64,000 nucleotides of DNA from Cylindrobasidium torrendii FP15055 ss-10 (GCA_000934385.1 KN880448.1:153350-217349); one strand, 5' to 3'; shown: positions 34,491 to 46,161, numbered from the stretch's first letter. Notes: a model not told the origin generated them from the sequence alone. Numbers and translations: made by a program.

Positions 34491-37400
34491 TGGCTGTCAC
34501 AGAATGAACGGTAAAGAAAAAGAAAGGCGTTGTCAAAGATTAGTGTCTGAAAAATCATGATGGTCCACCGTGAGCCCAGGACCGATTTTTTCTCAATCGG
34601 TTATTTAGTGAAAGTCAGTAAAGTGCTTGGTCGCTCTGCCAAAACGACTGCCTACTGACTGTCGAATTTATTTCATGCGTTTATTGAGTCTGTGTGATTT
34701 TGATATGCTAACGCAGGGAACTCGTTCACACTCATTCGATCACACAGAATACCACTGGAAATGAGCCGTATTGTTTATCTGGTATACAGGATGAAAGCTC
34801 TAAGGTCACGGTGCTCTTGTTGTTTGGTTCGTTGAATGATGACATCATGCAAGTCACATGAACATCAGTTTAAAATGGACCGGCGCACGCATTATCAACC
34901 ATTGCTTTCCCCATCAACCGTCACGCCGTATTGGCTGAACTCCTGCTCATGGCCACCATTCCATCCAACATGGTGACCAATACTTGGAGATTTCCGACAT
35001 TTAGCAAGGTCAAGGCGCTGGTATAGGCGCTGACACGAGCGACAAGCGCGCTGGTACCAATATCGCATCGGTGCAGGCTCCTCAGACGAACGATTTCGGT
35101 GCCAACAATGGTATGATGTTCTGTAGTATTCACATCCAACTCTCATTTACGCCGCAGCCCGCGCTGTCCAGCAACGACAACAAAATGCGTAATCTCGAGT
35201 GCAGCGTACGTTGGCGGTCGGTTTAACGGAGGAAGTTCACTTCTGCCTACCCGAGTTTGGCACGTAAGCGCTTAACCCCACGCGCTGCGCGCTGATACTA
35301 ACTCTGAACAGTCTTACAAGAAGCAGGAGTGACCATCAACTTCAAGTTGTCGATGACCCCTGCCAGATGGTGCGTCGTGATTCGTTCCTGTGTACTTGGT
35401 GACTAAGTTGTCTGCAGGAAATCCTAGTGCTATTGCGACGGCCCGTGGTGTACCAGGAAGAAGATTACAAACCGCTGGCCTGTCACCGATGCGCAACCAT
35501 AGCGCCTATGTCGGGCATATGCCAGCAGATATTTGCAAAGGCCTGTCGTTCTGTCGAGCCCGCTTGGTGTGTTATTTTGCTTCTTGGTCGATTGCGCTGA
35601 CTTGTTGTGCACAGATGACTGTTGTCCAATGCCCCACTGCCCCGTATTCTCCATTATTCCTGTGTATACTGTCTCCCGACCCCGAGCGGCTGACAGCCAC
35701 TGTTGTGCATTGATACATTCAATGAATGATACTCCGTGTTCTCTCATCCTGCATCTGTGTGATTTTTCCCACCCGAGCGACTGATATTTCCTCTGGTTTT
35801 GTGGTTCCGTCAGTTGAATAGTGTATGGATATCAAATATGGCCAGAGTCAATTTCATTCGGGGAGGCTATCTCTACCGTTGGACCTTTCACTCGTGCACC
35901 AACTGAGAAGTGCTCGTAAAAGAAATGAATTTGAGATTGGCCGTTCAGTTGTTTTGCCAACTGAACCTCGACTGAACGTGACTCGTTTTTCACTCAGACG
36001 CACTCACCTACATTTACCACTGGATAATCCACGGACACAGTATGACTACAACATGAAAACCAAGGGAATCTCGCACGCTCAGAACGAATTTAAATAAATC
36101 GGGTCGGCACCCACGGTGGTCGTCGTTGTCCAAGTATCGTGATCGGGCCGCGAGGTCCGACTTCGCGTTTTGAAATCACGCGTTCGCTTCGTGCATATGT
36201 TCACCTCTTCATAAGAATGCAACACGCTGGCGGACTCCAAGTTCTTTGTGGGACTGTAAGGAGTGGATTGGTTTTAGCAACAGTCATTTTGTCATCCAAA
36301 AAATGTACACGGAGGCGCCGCTCCTCAATATGTAGTATACAATTTGATACAGTGTATGTATCTCAATGGTTTCCTCCATCATCGCGAAGGCAATAATTTG
36401 TCGGTGGGTATCAGTGCCCTTGAGAGTGGTGCGTGCAGTTTGTGTTTGCCGATTTGCCTGCAAAACAAAGAGTGAGCAAGTAGATCGCATCAGGACCACC
36501 AGCTGGTACATACACACAGTGCAATCCATTACGGATGCATCGCTCCTTGAAGTAGGGGCCTAAGAAGTGTCAGATGTGGTAGCATGCACAGTGAGAAGAA
36601 ACACACTCTTGCTGTGTTACCCTGTCCGGGGGTCATTGCTTGAATCGCAGCTTTGCGCGCGGTATTGACGGCCCCGCTGAGGCTAGTCAATTGCGAATGC
36701 AACATCGCTGATGTTTGCTGGGAGGTCCCTAGGTATCCGGAGCCGGGGAGATAGACAGACATCGCTCTGGAAAGTACACTGGTGGGTAATAGGCTCGGCT
36801 GTCCTGGGTGACCAAGCGATGTGGAATGCCCTGTATATGAGGGAAGCTTGAAGCTGGCCGATGGTATCTCGAAGCGGGCGCAGTCCATGCGAAGGGTACT
36901 CGATAGGTTGCGCACTGTGAAATTCGAATGCCACCCATTGGGACGGTCGAAGGAGGGGGCGTAAATCACTCAACATCTACCCAGCCTAGCAGCATTCAGG
37001 TTCTTGCCAAGTTAAAGCCGTTCACTGTCTGCTCAAGCCGTTGCAAGCAAAGGTTATGGCAGAGGATCCGCTCGACAGCGCGGCCGGAAGTGCCATGCTC
37101 TACGAGTTAAAATGTACTCTGAGAGAGTAGAGAAGTTAGGGACGGCTCCACTTCAAAGGTAAAAAGCATGGAGAATAAATACAGTTGAGTCGATGCGCAG
37201 AGTTGGGCGCGACCTTGCAGCGGTCGGGATGATCAACTTGAAATTAGCAGCGGGGTTGGAAATGGGCATCCACCACAATAATTCGGCCGCAACTGTAGCA
37301 CGTAACACCTCGGGCACACGAGAGTGGCGAGAATGGTCAGTCGAGTTGGGATCGAACTTGCAATTCGAAGTTGTAGTTCAAATTTGAGTGCAACCAAAGC

Positions 37401-37854
37401 GCTCGTACCGGAATGAGGGCTCCATTTACAGGAGAGTAGAGCGTAAACGAAAGATAACCCAGTTGCAAAGGTGACATCTGACATGGCTGCGAGTGGGTGA
37501 GAAACACGATCAGTGAACGCTGAGTTGGCACAGTGATTCGAGGGATAACAAGTTTCTTTGAAATTCGAGCAAGACGAGAGACAACTCGAAGGCCAATTCG
37601 GCGGCCGTAAATGAGTAGGGCATGCAATGGGAGAAGCAAGCACCGGAGGCGCGAGAGTGAGCCTGATCGGGGCACGTGCTCGTGATGTGTCGGCGCACAG
37701 CCACCCCAAACCTTGTTGCGAAAAACTGCACAGACGATGCAGGCGAATGCCGCCACGAATCCCATCTTCGCGACCTCCATCCGCCAGGTGCAATGTGCGT
37801 TGCTAGAGCATATACACGACCGTATCTGACCACAATGAAACCTGCTTAGCCCAT
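34491..37854. other. 3.3-kb gene-poor stretch
   Basis: No confident gene. Coding-like pieces on the minus strand at 34921-35139 (VRLRSLHRCDIGTSALVARV) and 36683-36976 (WVAFEFHSAQPIEYPSHG) may be relic exons. A perfect 9-bp hairpin GTTCAGTTG/CAACTGAAC lies near 35943-35966, among several CAGTTG/CAACTG copies at 35810-35985. Composition varies along the stretch. It could be old transposon debris. Its right end (about 37720-37850) should also hold the unplaced first exon of the H15-domain gene. Confidence 0.4.
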
Positions 37855-39719
37855 TTGTCCGATGGCAAACGTCAATATTTGGAAAAACTACCACTCGCTC
37901 AGATCGTCGAAATCTGCCTACTCTTTGAGGTCCATGTACCGCAATATGTGAGGCTCTGGGTATGGCCTGAAGATATCCTGAATGGTTACATCCCGCCCCC
38001 GCGCACATCGCAGCCGCCGTCTCTGCCAACCCCGGCACCAGCAGTCGCAGCAGCAGCTCCTGCTCAAAATGGACTTCCTATCATGTCTGCATTGGTAGCA
38101 CCTCAAGGAGGCAATGCCCAACCCGATGTATCGTCAGTGCCTGCGCCGGAACCAAGTCCCTCTAGCAATCCCCCACCAGTGGCATCGTCGTCGGCTTCGA
38201 AGCCCTCGACACCAGCAGCACCCGTAGTACAACCACTGCCAGAGGCATCTACGCCTGCACCTGCGCCTGTAGCATCCCCTGTACCAGTGGCGACACCAGC
38301 AGTCGCACCCACGCCGGCGCCGGCGCCAGTGCCAGCGGTACCACAAGCAATGGCGGGTTATCCTCACCAACCGTATGGATATTCGTCCTATGCTGCGTAC
38401 TACCCACACCTCTGGCCGCATCCTTATGCACAAATGCCCTATGCCGTACCCGCTCCGCCGTCGACCTCGAATACTACGACCTATCAGGCTGCAGCATACC
38501 AAGCAGCCCAACCGGCGCCAGCCTACGCACCTCCGCCCCCGCCACCAGTGCAGGCAGACCCCATCCCTTCTCAACCCAGTCGCGACACAGATGAGATGCC
38601 CAGCTACGAAGACATGATCGTCGAAGCGTTGTCAGATACGCGCGAGTTGGATGGGATAGCACCCAAGGACGTATATACATGGATGGCGGCAAATTATCCG
38701 GTCCAAGCAAACTTTCGTCCGTCTGCGAGTCAGGCCTTGCAAAAGGCTTATCGAAAAGGGCGATTCGTCAAGAGTTCGTCGGGCAAGTACAAATTGAATC
38801 CAGCTTTCACTGGAGTCGGCCATGTGAGTCTCATATCTAGTCCATTGGTGCCATAGCTCATGGTATTAAGAATGTTCGAAAACCCACTCGCAGACCACAT
38901 ACCATCAACAATGCCTCTTCATCGTCTTCCCATGCGCAAGGGTCACTGCCTTCTCCCTTTACCAAGGCACCTCTCACACGCGCGCCCAAGCCTGCATTTG
39001 CAGGAATGGGTAGCTTTCAACACACCTTCGGAGTCACATCACCTACACCAGCCGCACCTGAAGCAGACGATGCTGAAGCCTATGAAGCTGCTCAACATAT
39101 TCTTAGAACCATCACGTCTGGCGATGGCTTCTTCACCCTCGGCGCAGAACCTGAGCCCCCGGCTAACTCCAACGATCAACAATGGGAAGAGGGTGTGCGC
39201 GCGCAACTGCAGTCACAACTCTCTATACTTGCCGGGCAACTTCAAGAGTACGCACAGGAGCACGAACGCGAGCAACTTGCGCTTCGAGCTCCTCCTGCAG
39301 CTACAGGTTCACTTCCACATACCGTTCAACCGTCCGCACTGTTTTCTTCTCCTCAAGCCGCACCAACGCAACCCACGGTGCCCTTCAGCCTACCAACACC
39401 AACACCTATGCCTTCAACACAAACGCCAACACAGCCTACCTCCTTCCCAGCGCCAATATTTGCCGCTCCACCTTCAGCACCGTCTACGACTCCCGCGCCC
39501 ATTTTCGCTGCTCCGCCTGCCGCACCCATACCAGCAACACCAGTACCAGCAGCACCGGCACCAGCACCGGCACCAGCACCTCAGACTTCTCCCCCAGTGC
39601 CAGCGACATCGGCAGGAGCACCACCGCCGGAGCCTGAGCGCATCTATCCCGGGCTCCCTCCTCTGGACGACGACGACGATGAGGACGACGAAGACATGGA
39701 CGAAGTTTTCATTCCTTAG
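37855..39719 (+). CDS. H15 (linker-histone winged-helix) domain protein, 5' end incomplete
   Basis: Likely a chromatin or DNA-binding protein. Two exons are clear: up to 38823 and from 38871 to the stop, with the intron GTGAGT...TAAG at 38824-38870. After an N-terminal segment (QYLEKLPLAQIVEICLLFEV) comes a long Pro/Ala-rich linker. Then comes the globular domain: PSYEDMIVEALSD, IAPKDVYTWMAANYPVQANF, RPSASQALQKAYRKGRFVKS and SGKYKLNPAF. This matches the H15 winged helix of linker histones. The second exon is again Pro/Ala-rich, with a helix EEGVRAQLQSQLSILAGQL, and ends in an acidic tail of Asp/Glu. There is no ATG in frame at the left end; the first exon must lie upstream, past an acceptor near 37850. 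The protein is at least 600 residues, far longer than a histone H1. Confidence 0.75.
38824..38870 (+). other. Intron of the H15-domain gene
   Basis: GTGAGTCTC...GTATTAAG, 47 nt, phase 0, joining FTGVGH to NVRKPTRRP. Confidence 0.8.
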
Positions 39720-39931
39720 TTTTAACTTATGGGGCTGTCTGTAATTTATGCCTCGCTGCTGCTGTCTTTGTAATCGCTCTGCTGGTGTTCCATGTATTTT
39801 TCTCTTTATGCAATGTAATTATATGACCTACAGGAAGACATGAGGGCATCACGGTTGTTTAACGTTTAACTACCAGTCTTATTAATCTAGCATTCTAGTA
39901 GATACATTCTAGTCTGCCTGTTTGAAAGCAT

Positions 39932-40727
39932 TTACTTCTGCTTGGAAAAGTACTCGAGGGAACCCTTGGGGTCCGCCTTCATTGTCTCTCCACCCTCTTT
40001 CCAGTTTGCGGGGCACACCTCGCCGTACTTTTCAGTGAACTGGAATGCTTTCACGAGGCGCAGTGTCTCGTCGACAGATCGTCCGACGGGCATGTCGTTA
40101 ACGGTGATTTGGCTGAACATGATCGTGAGAATGAGTGTGTGAGTAATGTAGTAGGACTGACCGAAGGATGCCCTTGGGGTCGATGATGAACAGGCCGCGG
40201 AAAGCAACGCCCTCTTCCTCGAGCAGGACGCCGTAGTCGCGCGATATCTTCATGTTGCGGTCTGCGATAAGAGGCAACTTGAGGTCAGGGCCAAGACCGC
40301 CTGCATTGCGAGGTTGTGTCGCCCATGCAAAGTGGGAGAATTGGGAGTCGGTAGATACGCCTGTAGGTCAACGATGAGACGGCGGTGGGAAGATATGGAA
40401 TGGGGTGGACGGACCGAGGAGTTCGGTGTCGAGAGCCTTGAAAGTCTCGAGGGCATCGTTGAATGCCAAGATTTCGGTCGGGCAGACAAAGGTGAAATCA
40501 CTGATAATTGTGATGAATTGGCCGTCATGGAAGAAGGTGCATAAACGTACAGAGGCCAGAAGAATAGGACAACCCTGCGTTCGACAAGATCAGTATTGCG
40601 TGGGAGGGTGTTTGACCATGGCGCACCATTTTCCAATGTAGCTGCTGAGAGAAATTTCCTCGAATACTCCATCAACGACGGCCGGAGCAGTGAAGGTCGG
40701 AGCGGGGCGTTGGATCAAGGCAACCAT
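39932..40727 (-). CDS. TSA1: 2-Cys peroxiredoxin (thioredoxin peroxidase)
   Basis: Reduces H2O2 and organic peroxides using thioredoxin; cytosolic. Four introns are removed. Order: [37 protein letters not shown] with the peroxidatic Cys, [57 protein letters not shown], the [18 protein letters not shown] segment, and [14 protein letters not shown] with the resolving Cys, ending YFSKQK. Both the GGLG and YF motifs of hyperoxidation-sensitive typical 2-Cys enzymes are visible. A Trp replaces the usual Tyr in FFWPLDFTF. Upstream lie a TATA box and a CACGTGACC motif. Length about 200 residues, normal. Confidence 0.93.
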
Positions 40728-40795
40728 TATAGTTTGTCTAGAGGTTCTAAGAAGCAAGAAGCGTGTGTCGAATCGGCTGCGGAAATTTGAACTCG

Positions 40796-40803
40796 TATTT
40801 ATA
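40796..40803 (-). promoter_or_regulatory. TATA box of the peroxiredoxin gene
   Basis: TATAAATA on the minus strand, about 70 bp before the ATG. Confidence 0.55.
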
Positions 40804-40875
40804 CTCCCGTAGTGATACGACGCGCGTTCTTAATAATTTAGAGCATGACTGTTTGGTAAGTTTGCTTTACCAATA

Positions 40876-40889
40876 CCACGTGACCGCGT
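40876..40889 (+). promoter_or_regulatory. CACGTG-containing motif upstream of peroxiredoxin
   Basis: CCACGTGACCGCGT, about 150 bp before the peroxiredoxin ATG. The identical 14-mer occurs at 45112-45125 before the second Dabb-like gene. It contains an E-box (CACGTG), a bHLH-type site. Function inferred only. Confidence 0.45.
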
Positions 40890-41797
40890 GACCGGCAAGG
40901 TTGTTCCGGATGTGGCGCTAGTATAGGCGCGGTACATCGGTATCGTATACTGAGCTTGGGGTTAGCTGACACCATTTATGTCGTATTGTAAAATTCCTAT
41001 ACTCACGCTGGATGTGGAGGCAATCCATGTTGTTGAGATAGCAGGCCGCATACCCTTCCAATTTGAACCCTCTTCTTTGGTACGTTTAGTATGCCTCACT
41101 TCTAAAACGCCACTTTCATCACCGTCAAATCTCATACATCATGCTCGATTGGGAGGGAGTGCTCATCGAAATCGTCGATGCTAGTACTTACTTACTACTA
41201 CGACCCCGAAGCTACTTATCCAACCAGCACTTCTCTCAGCTCGGAGCCTCGGATGAGCGAACAATTGTACAGGGTCCGTTTAATTGAATTGCCGATGCTT
41301 CTTGTATCGATGAAACCTTAAACTTTTGTGATACCCTGGAGGCGCGTATGGATACTACTATGGACAACGGCGCTGCAATGCGCTCGGGATTGTCCTTCAA
41401 TCCAGTTCATATCATGTTATTATCTGTATGCGCAATCACGTATAATGGACACCATTATTCACGGCTTGCATGCAATAAGTACAAGGACCTGCTTGCAAGT
41501 TGCTTCCGCATCCTGATAATCAGCTTGATTGCGATTTCACCGAGTCAAGGGGCGCGCAGTGTAGGGGTCGACTTCACAGGCGGTCAAGACGCTAAAAAGT
41601 GGGGCACGAAAATGTTCGATGGCGCGGAGAATGTACTGTACATGGTTAAATAGTGCAGAAACGACAAGAAATTGACCAAAATGACCTAAGAAAAGGAAAT
41701 GCATGAATGAGGTAGAAGAGGGAAGTGTCCGAGTATGAGTATGAGTATATGGAAGAATTGAAGAGTAGAGGTGCAACCGGCCGGGCCGCTTCAGAAG

Positions 41798-42406
41798 TCA
41801 GGCTTTCCCCGGTCGACCTTGAGCAACTCCATTTCGAAGGTAAGAGTCGAGTTGGGCGGTATCAATGGAGGGACACCCTTGGATCCATAGGCCTGTGATT
41901 GTTTCTCTATTCAGTACTACCAAAGCATGAGGAGGAGGTACACGCACATAGTCGGGGCTTGCAGTTAGAATCGCAGTCTCTCCGAGAGACATCTTCAGCA
42001 CACCTAGTACAGAAATGCCATGAGACGTTAAACTCCACGAATGCACTGCATATACACACCCTCATCCCACCCCGAGATGACCAGTCCAGTCCCAATCTTC
42101 ACAGTAAACGGATGTCCTCTGCACGGTGTGGGGTCAGTGATAAAAGCAGATTGAGCAAAGCCTAACTGACCTTCTATGGCTCGAGTCAAAGGTACGTCCG
42201 TCGTCCAACTTCCCAGTGTAGTGTATGTGTACAGTATCTAGTTCGACAGAAATGAGTCGACGCGCGACGCGTCGTATGCGCGTCACGTACCACCGGGACG
42301 CGGATACGTCTGGTTGTCGCCAGCGATGAGAGTTTGAATCGAGACACCCTGTGAAAGCGAGGTTGGTTCGACACGGACGAATGAGAAGAGGACTGCCTCA
42401 TACCAT
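41798..42406 (-). CDS. FPR1: FKBP12-type peptidyl-prolyl isomerase
   Basis: Cytosolic proline isomerase and receptor for FK506 and rapamycin. Six exons; the first contains only the ATG (42404-42406), followed directly by gtatgagg. Spliced: [77 protein letters not shown] and [20 protein letters not shown], ending LLKVDRGKA. The ligand-pocket residues Tyr (HYTG), Asp (FDSS), Trp (GWDEG) and Tyr (DYAYG) are kept. Length about 112 residues, normal. The very short first exon is supported by the M-GV N-terminus common in basidiomycete FKBP12. Confidence 0.92.
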
Positions 42407-43337
42407 TGTAGTATGAAGAGGGGAACGGAACTGCCGAATGCTCGTCCTTTCTTGCGCCCGTTTATAACAGGGTGCCCATGCACTATTGCCTCCATCTCAG
42501 ATCGACGCGTCTGGTGATCGGAGAGGTGGTCATCTAGAATCAGCCAATCGCTTGTCGTGTTATCGATGCGATGGAATGGTGATAGCCAGCGCCGAATGCA
42601 AACAGTTTTGCACATGCCCCGTCGAGGTCACCGTCGAGCTTGACTTTGCCACGTCTCTCAGACGTCGTCGACGGACAAAGTTAGCAGATCCCGCGGCAAA
42701 CCGAGGGTTCACGTTCAGAGTCAGTAGTTGCGCCGTGCAGTGGGCTCTCTTCTTGATCGTACACAGTCTCCTAGATCTCTGCGGGGTCGACGGAGAATGT
42801 GACATGGGAAAAAAATTGGGATGATGGGCCGCCGATAGCACGATAACCTGAGGCGCTTGCACTCGGACTCGCCCCATTAAGAGTATTGCCGAGGTACGGC
42901 GCGCATACAAGGTCGGATCAGTGTGTACAGTTATGAATGCACAATAGACGCATCGTGCGCTATTGTACGTCAAAGAATGCAGGCTGAAAATGAGGGCATC
43001 GCGCGGAGCTTGCAATGTTGCATTGACTGCACCTTTTCTGACGTGAGTTCTCGAACGATCAGAGAGATGAGAAAGAAAGAAAAAGAGGTTCATTCTGAAT
43101 CGAACGGTGGGTGATGTTGAGAATTTGAAAACAAATCGCACACCGCTGAGCGGAAATGGCAATCACAATTTCCTTCACTTCATCCTTCAACTCCGTTTGT
43201 TCGATCCGTCTGTGTTCTTATCTAGTGCATGCCCTCTTAGATTGCTAGGAATTTGGAATAAGGACATGGTTCTTCAGTTGAAGTGAGGGATTAATGGCGC
43301 TTCGGGCGGCCGGGCGAGCCTCACTGCAAGGATGATG
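42407..43337. other. Upstream region of FKBP12, no supported gene
   Basis: A minus frame at 42560-43162 is long but basic and low in coding character. I assign nothing. Confidence 0.35.
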
Positions 43338-43822
43338 CTAGAATCGAGGAATCATTGAGTTCGGGGGAATGAGTATTGGCGCAGCTTTATAGTATGTATT
43401 GGGCCCTTGAGAGGCGTGGTACACTGTTTGCTCAAGTTGCCGTATTCTTCCGATGTGAACGTCCGGAGTCCTCAACGGCCCTAAGTTAACTGAGAAGCGA
43501 TCGATGGTGGGCGTATGTGGCGTGTGTAGGACGATGACTGGCTCTGGCGATTGCCAGCCTTCCGTACTAGGTTGGGTAGCATATAGTAGCAAGTTCAGGT
43601 GCGGCTATTGAGCCAAGACCGCGGGAAGACTCCGATCCGGGGCCAGAGAGATAGCGCTTGTGGTTGTCTGTCTTGCTTCTCAGTCCTAAGGTCAGATGTA
43701 GGAGTCTATATCCCGTGGTTGTTTTTGGCAAGATCTGAATTTCAAAATCAGTATAACTGGCCTCAGGACGAAACGCATAGTAGGCAGCGCCGAGCGATTG
43801 ACGTTGACCGACTAAAATGAAG
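43338..43822 (-). pseudogene. Possible gene fragment, frame broken
   Basis: Two coding-like blocks on the minus strand. The upstream block follows a ttcattttag acceptor near 43818 and reads SLGAAYYAFRPEASYTDFEI, then TTTGYRLLHLTLGLRSKTD. The downstream block reads EGWQSPEPVIVLHTPHTPTI and RIRQLEQTVYHASQG, ending NSMIPRF. They are in different frames and overlap near 43590. No GT-AG pair joins them, so either a frameshift or a missed exon structure is present. Family unknown. Confidence 0.35.
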
Positions 43823-44033
43823 GCTGCGCATCAGGCTGGAGTAAACTGGTTATAAAATGAAAGTTTCCCAAAGAGATGCAGCTTTTCCATAAATGCTCGT
43901 GGTGGCAGAAACAGGAAATGCATGTTGATCGGTGTATGTATGTACACGATCGGTCAATGTCGCGACTCGCACGTGAATGCGTTTGTTCAAAGCCATCACA
44001 GCCATCTCGAAATCATCCTTTGCCACTCGCGCT

Positions 44034-44913
44034 ATGTCTACAGATATACCCAGAGACGTGCTCGAATTTCTCCAGGGATATCCCAACGAAAGCAGCAACG
44101 ATTCATCACTCACAGCCAACCTACTCTTCTACCAAAACAAGGCTCGTTGCCGTCCTGACAACCTTTTGATCGACACACTTCATGATAGGTAAGGCGCTTT
44201 CTATCCGCATATAGTGCCACGTACTCATCGATGTAGATGGCTCGGAGATTTTGAAACGCTCGAGTACAAGCATGGCTTCATCCAATGGCTATTCCCTATC
44301 CAGGAATATGGCATGAATTACGAGTCGCAGCCACTTCAGCGCCATGAATTGGACGCGATGAAGTCGTCTCCCGACGTTATCCGCAGGATCATCGCTTCAT
44401 ATCGCCTCATGCTTGACTTCTATGGCATGCAGCTTGTCGACGAAGAGACTGGCCGCCTGGCGCGTGTCGTGCCTCCCCGCAACTTCGAGGCGCGCTACAA
44501 TAATCTCGTCCGTAGGTCAAAGACGGTTCATTTCCGTTGGCAGAGTTTTCACACCAGCTCCCCCCGCAGGATCTACGCACAACAACCTTCGTATCTCCCG
44601 TATCCTCAAATGTCTGTCGGAGATGGGTCTCGAGCGGTTAAACGCAGGCTTCCTGCTGCATGTTCTGAATGAGCAGAGTCAATACGATGAGCTCCGGTCG
44701 AGGATGCTCATCAGCAGTATGGATCGATGGTGGGCGAACTGTATTCGCAATGAGGATGAACGCAAATGGGTTGGAGACGTCATCCGCAAAGTGAGGACGT
44801 CGAAGTGGGTCTTCACAACAGAGATGTATGAGAGCGCTTTGCAGAGTAGGCAAGATGGGAGAGGATTACAGATTGCGGAATCGACATTAGAAGAAGGAAA
44901 TGAGAAGGACTAG
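44034..44913 (+). CDS. OGFr-N domain protein
   Basis: Three exons, about 260 residues. MSTDIPRDVLEFLQGYPNE leads to the conserved domain named after the vertebrate opioid growth factor receptor: WLGDFETLEYKHGFIQWLFP, YESQPLQRHELDAMKSSPDV, RIIASYRLMLDFYGMQLV and NFEARYNNLV. Further blocks are HNNLRISRILKCLSEMGLE and SSMDRWWANCIRNEDERKW. In fungi this domain has no known role; receptor function should not be inferred. Introns at AG|gtaagg and GTCC|gtaggtc rejoin frames exactly. The ATG at 44034 was chosen over one 57 nt upstream because the sequence before it looks non-coding. Confidence 0.82.
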
Positions 44914-45111
44914 TCTCCGCTGTTTGCCAGTGGGACAATATGGACGCCAAACTCTTATTGTGAAAACATATTCATTTCCGGGGTGAATACTAGAGGGTGT
45001 ACATCGATAGTAGCAATGTGGAACAATGCGTAGTCAAGTAGTCCCGCAATAGTCCCGTTGAACTTTTTGCCATTGTCCCATCAACTGTCGTGAAAGAAGT
45101 GCTGTAACAGC

Positions 45112-45125
45112 CCACGTGACCGCGT
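45112..45125 (+). promoter_or_regulatory. CACGTG-containing motif upstream of Dabb-like gene 2
   Basis: Same 14-mer CCACGTGACCGCGT as at 40876-40889, about 260 bp before the ATG at 45385. Confidence 0.45.
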
Positions 45126-45305
45126 TTTGTGCTACCTACAAGCGGCCTACAAGGTATCGTATGCGTCAGTCGCTCCTTAGACGTTCAGCTTGGAATGGCG
45201 TGCATAAGCGGGCATGTCGGAGCACTAGAAGCATATTCAGCGTCAATCCACCGCCCGAATGCCGCCAGTTGACAAATCCCGGCTCTCCGTTGAAATCCCA
45301 GCAGA

Positions 45306-45313
45306 GTTTATAA
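45306..45313 (+). promoter_or_regulatory. TATA-like box of Dabb-like gene 2
   Basis: TTTATAAG about 75 bp before the ATG. Confidence 0.4.
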
Positions 45314-45384
45314 GAAGTCCTTGACGTCCAGGTTGCCTCTCCCTCAACCTTTACTACTTGCTCAACCAGCAGTCGCAAAACCAG

Positions 45385-46161
45385 ATGCCTGACTTTGAAT
45401 ATATCGTGTTCAATGCATCTGACAGCTACAAGGCCGACCCAGCGAGTGCAACCCGACCGATGCTCGATATTCTGCATGAAAATGCGACGGGATTCTTCAG
45501 GTTTGTCCCTGTGTTGTTTGGCCAATTGGTGCTGAACTCACACTATGCAGTTTCTACTCTGGCGTCGGCATCGACGACCCCACCTATGGGCATATTCTCA
45601 TCGGTGGGCCTCCGGAAGTCTCCCCAAAGAAATATCTCTAACGAGTGAACGCGCCAGGATGGAACTCCGTCGACAACCACAATGCATTGAAGGAGAACAA
45701 GGACATCTACCCTCTGATCTTCACCGCCTTCGCCCCGAACCTAGTAGCAGGTACTGCGCCCAAACCAGAGCACTTCACGTTCAGCGACGATCTCTCTGCT
45801 GTCCTTGGCGCGCCTGTCACGGAGTTCGTGCGGTACAAGGGAAAAGGCGACTTGGACTGCGACTCGATATGGCACAAGACATTTAGCCCTGCGCTCGATG
45901 GCAGGGGAGATGCGGTGAAGGGAAGTGGGATCGGCAAGGGCATTGAGAACCCTGGGAATTACCTTGTTGGGCTTGGATGGACCTCTGAAGAGGTCAGTCG
46001 CCTTATTCATGCCAGGTGTAAGGCTCATGGTCAACGATGCTTAGAAATACGACGAGGCGAACGACGATCCGGAGTACAACGAAGCGGTTTTGAAGGGCCT
46101 TGATGCTGAAGCATTTGAATCGAGCGAAGGATTTCGCGTCAAGTTTACGAAGATATACTGA
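45385..46161 (+). CDS. Dabb-like protein, paralogue 2
   Basis: Four exons. MPDFEYIVFNASDSYKADP and MLDILHENATGFFR; then FYSGVGIDDPTYGHILI; then GWNSVDNHNALKENKDIYPL, FTAFAPNLVAGTAPKPEHF and DSIWHKTFSPALDGRG; then KYDEANDDPEYNEAVLKGLD to VKFTKIY. The starting strand and helix (FEYIVFNASDSYKADP) match the beginning of the gene at 21373 (IEFFTFTASEAFQADP), so the two are likely paralogues of the same alpha/beta-barrel family. Function unknown; the family includes stress-induced and monooxygenase-like members. No signal peptide. Confidence 0.7.

Larger units (their letters stand above)
40728..41797. other. Intergenic, promoter plus unassigned sequence
   Basis: The left 200 bp are the peroxiredoxin promoter. 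From 40950 to 41790 short plus-strand frames exist (e.g. 41348-41653), but none looks like a gene. Confidence 0.4.

Noticed and set aside
42560..43162. 200-codon minus frame upstream of FKBP12
   Set aside because: Basic, low-complexity translation without domain; likely non-coding.
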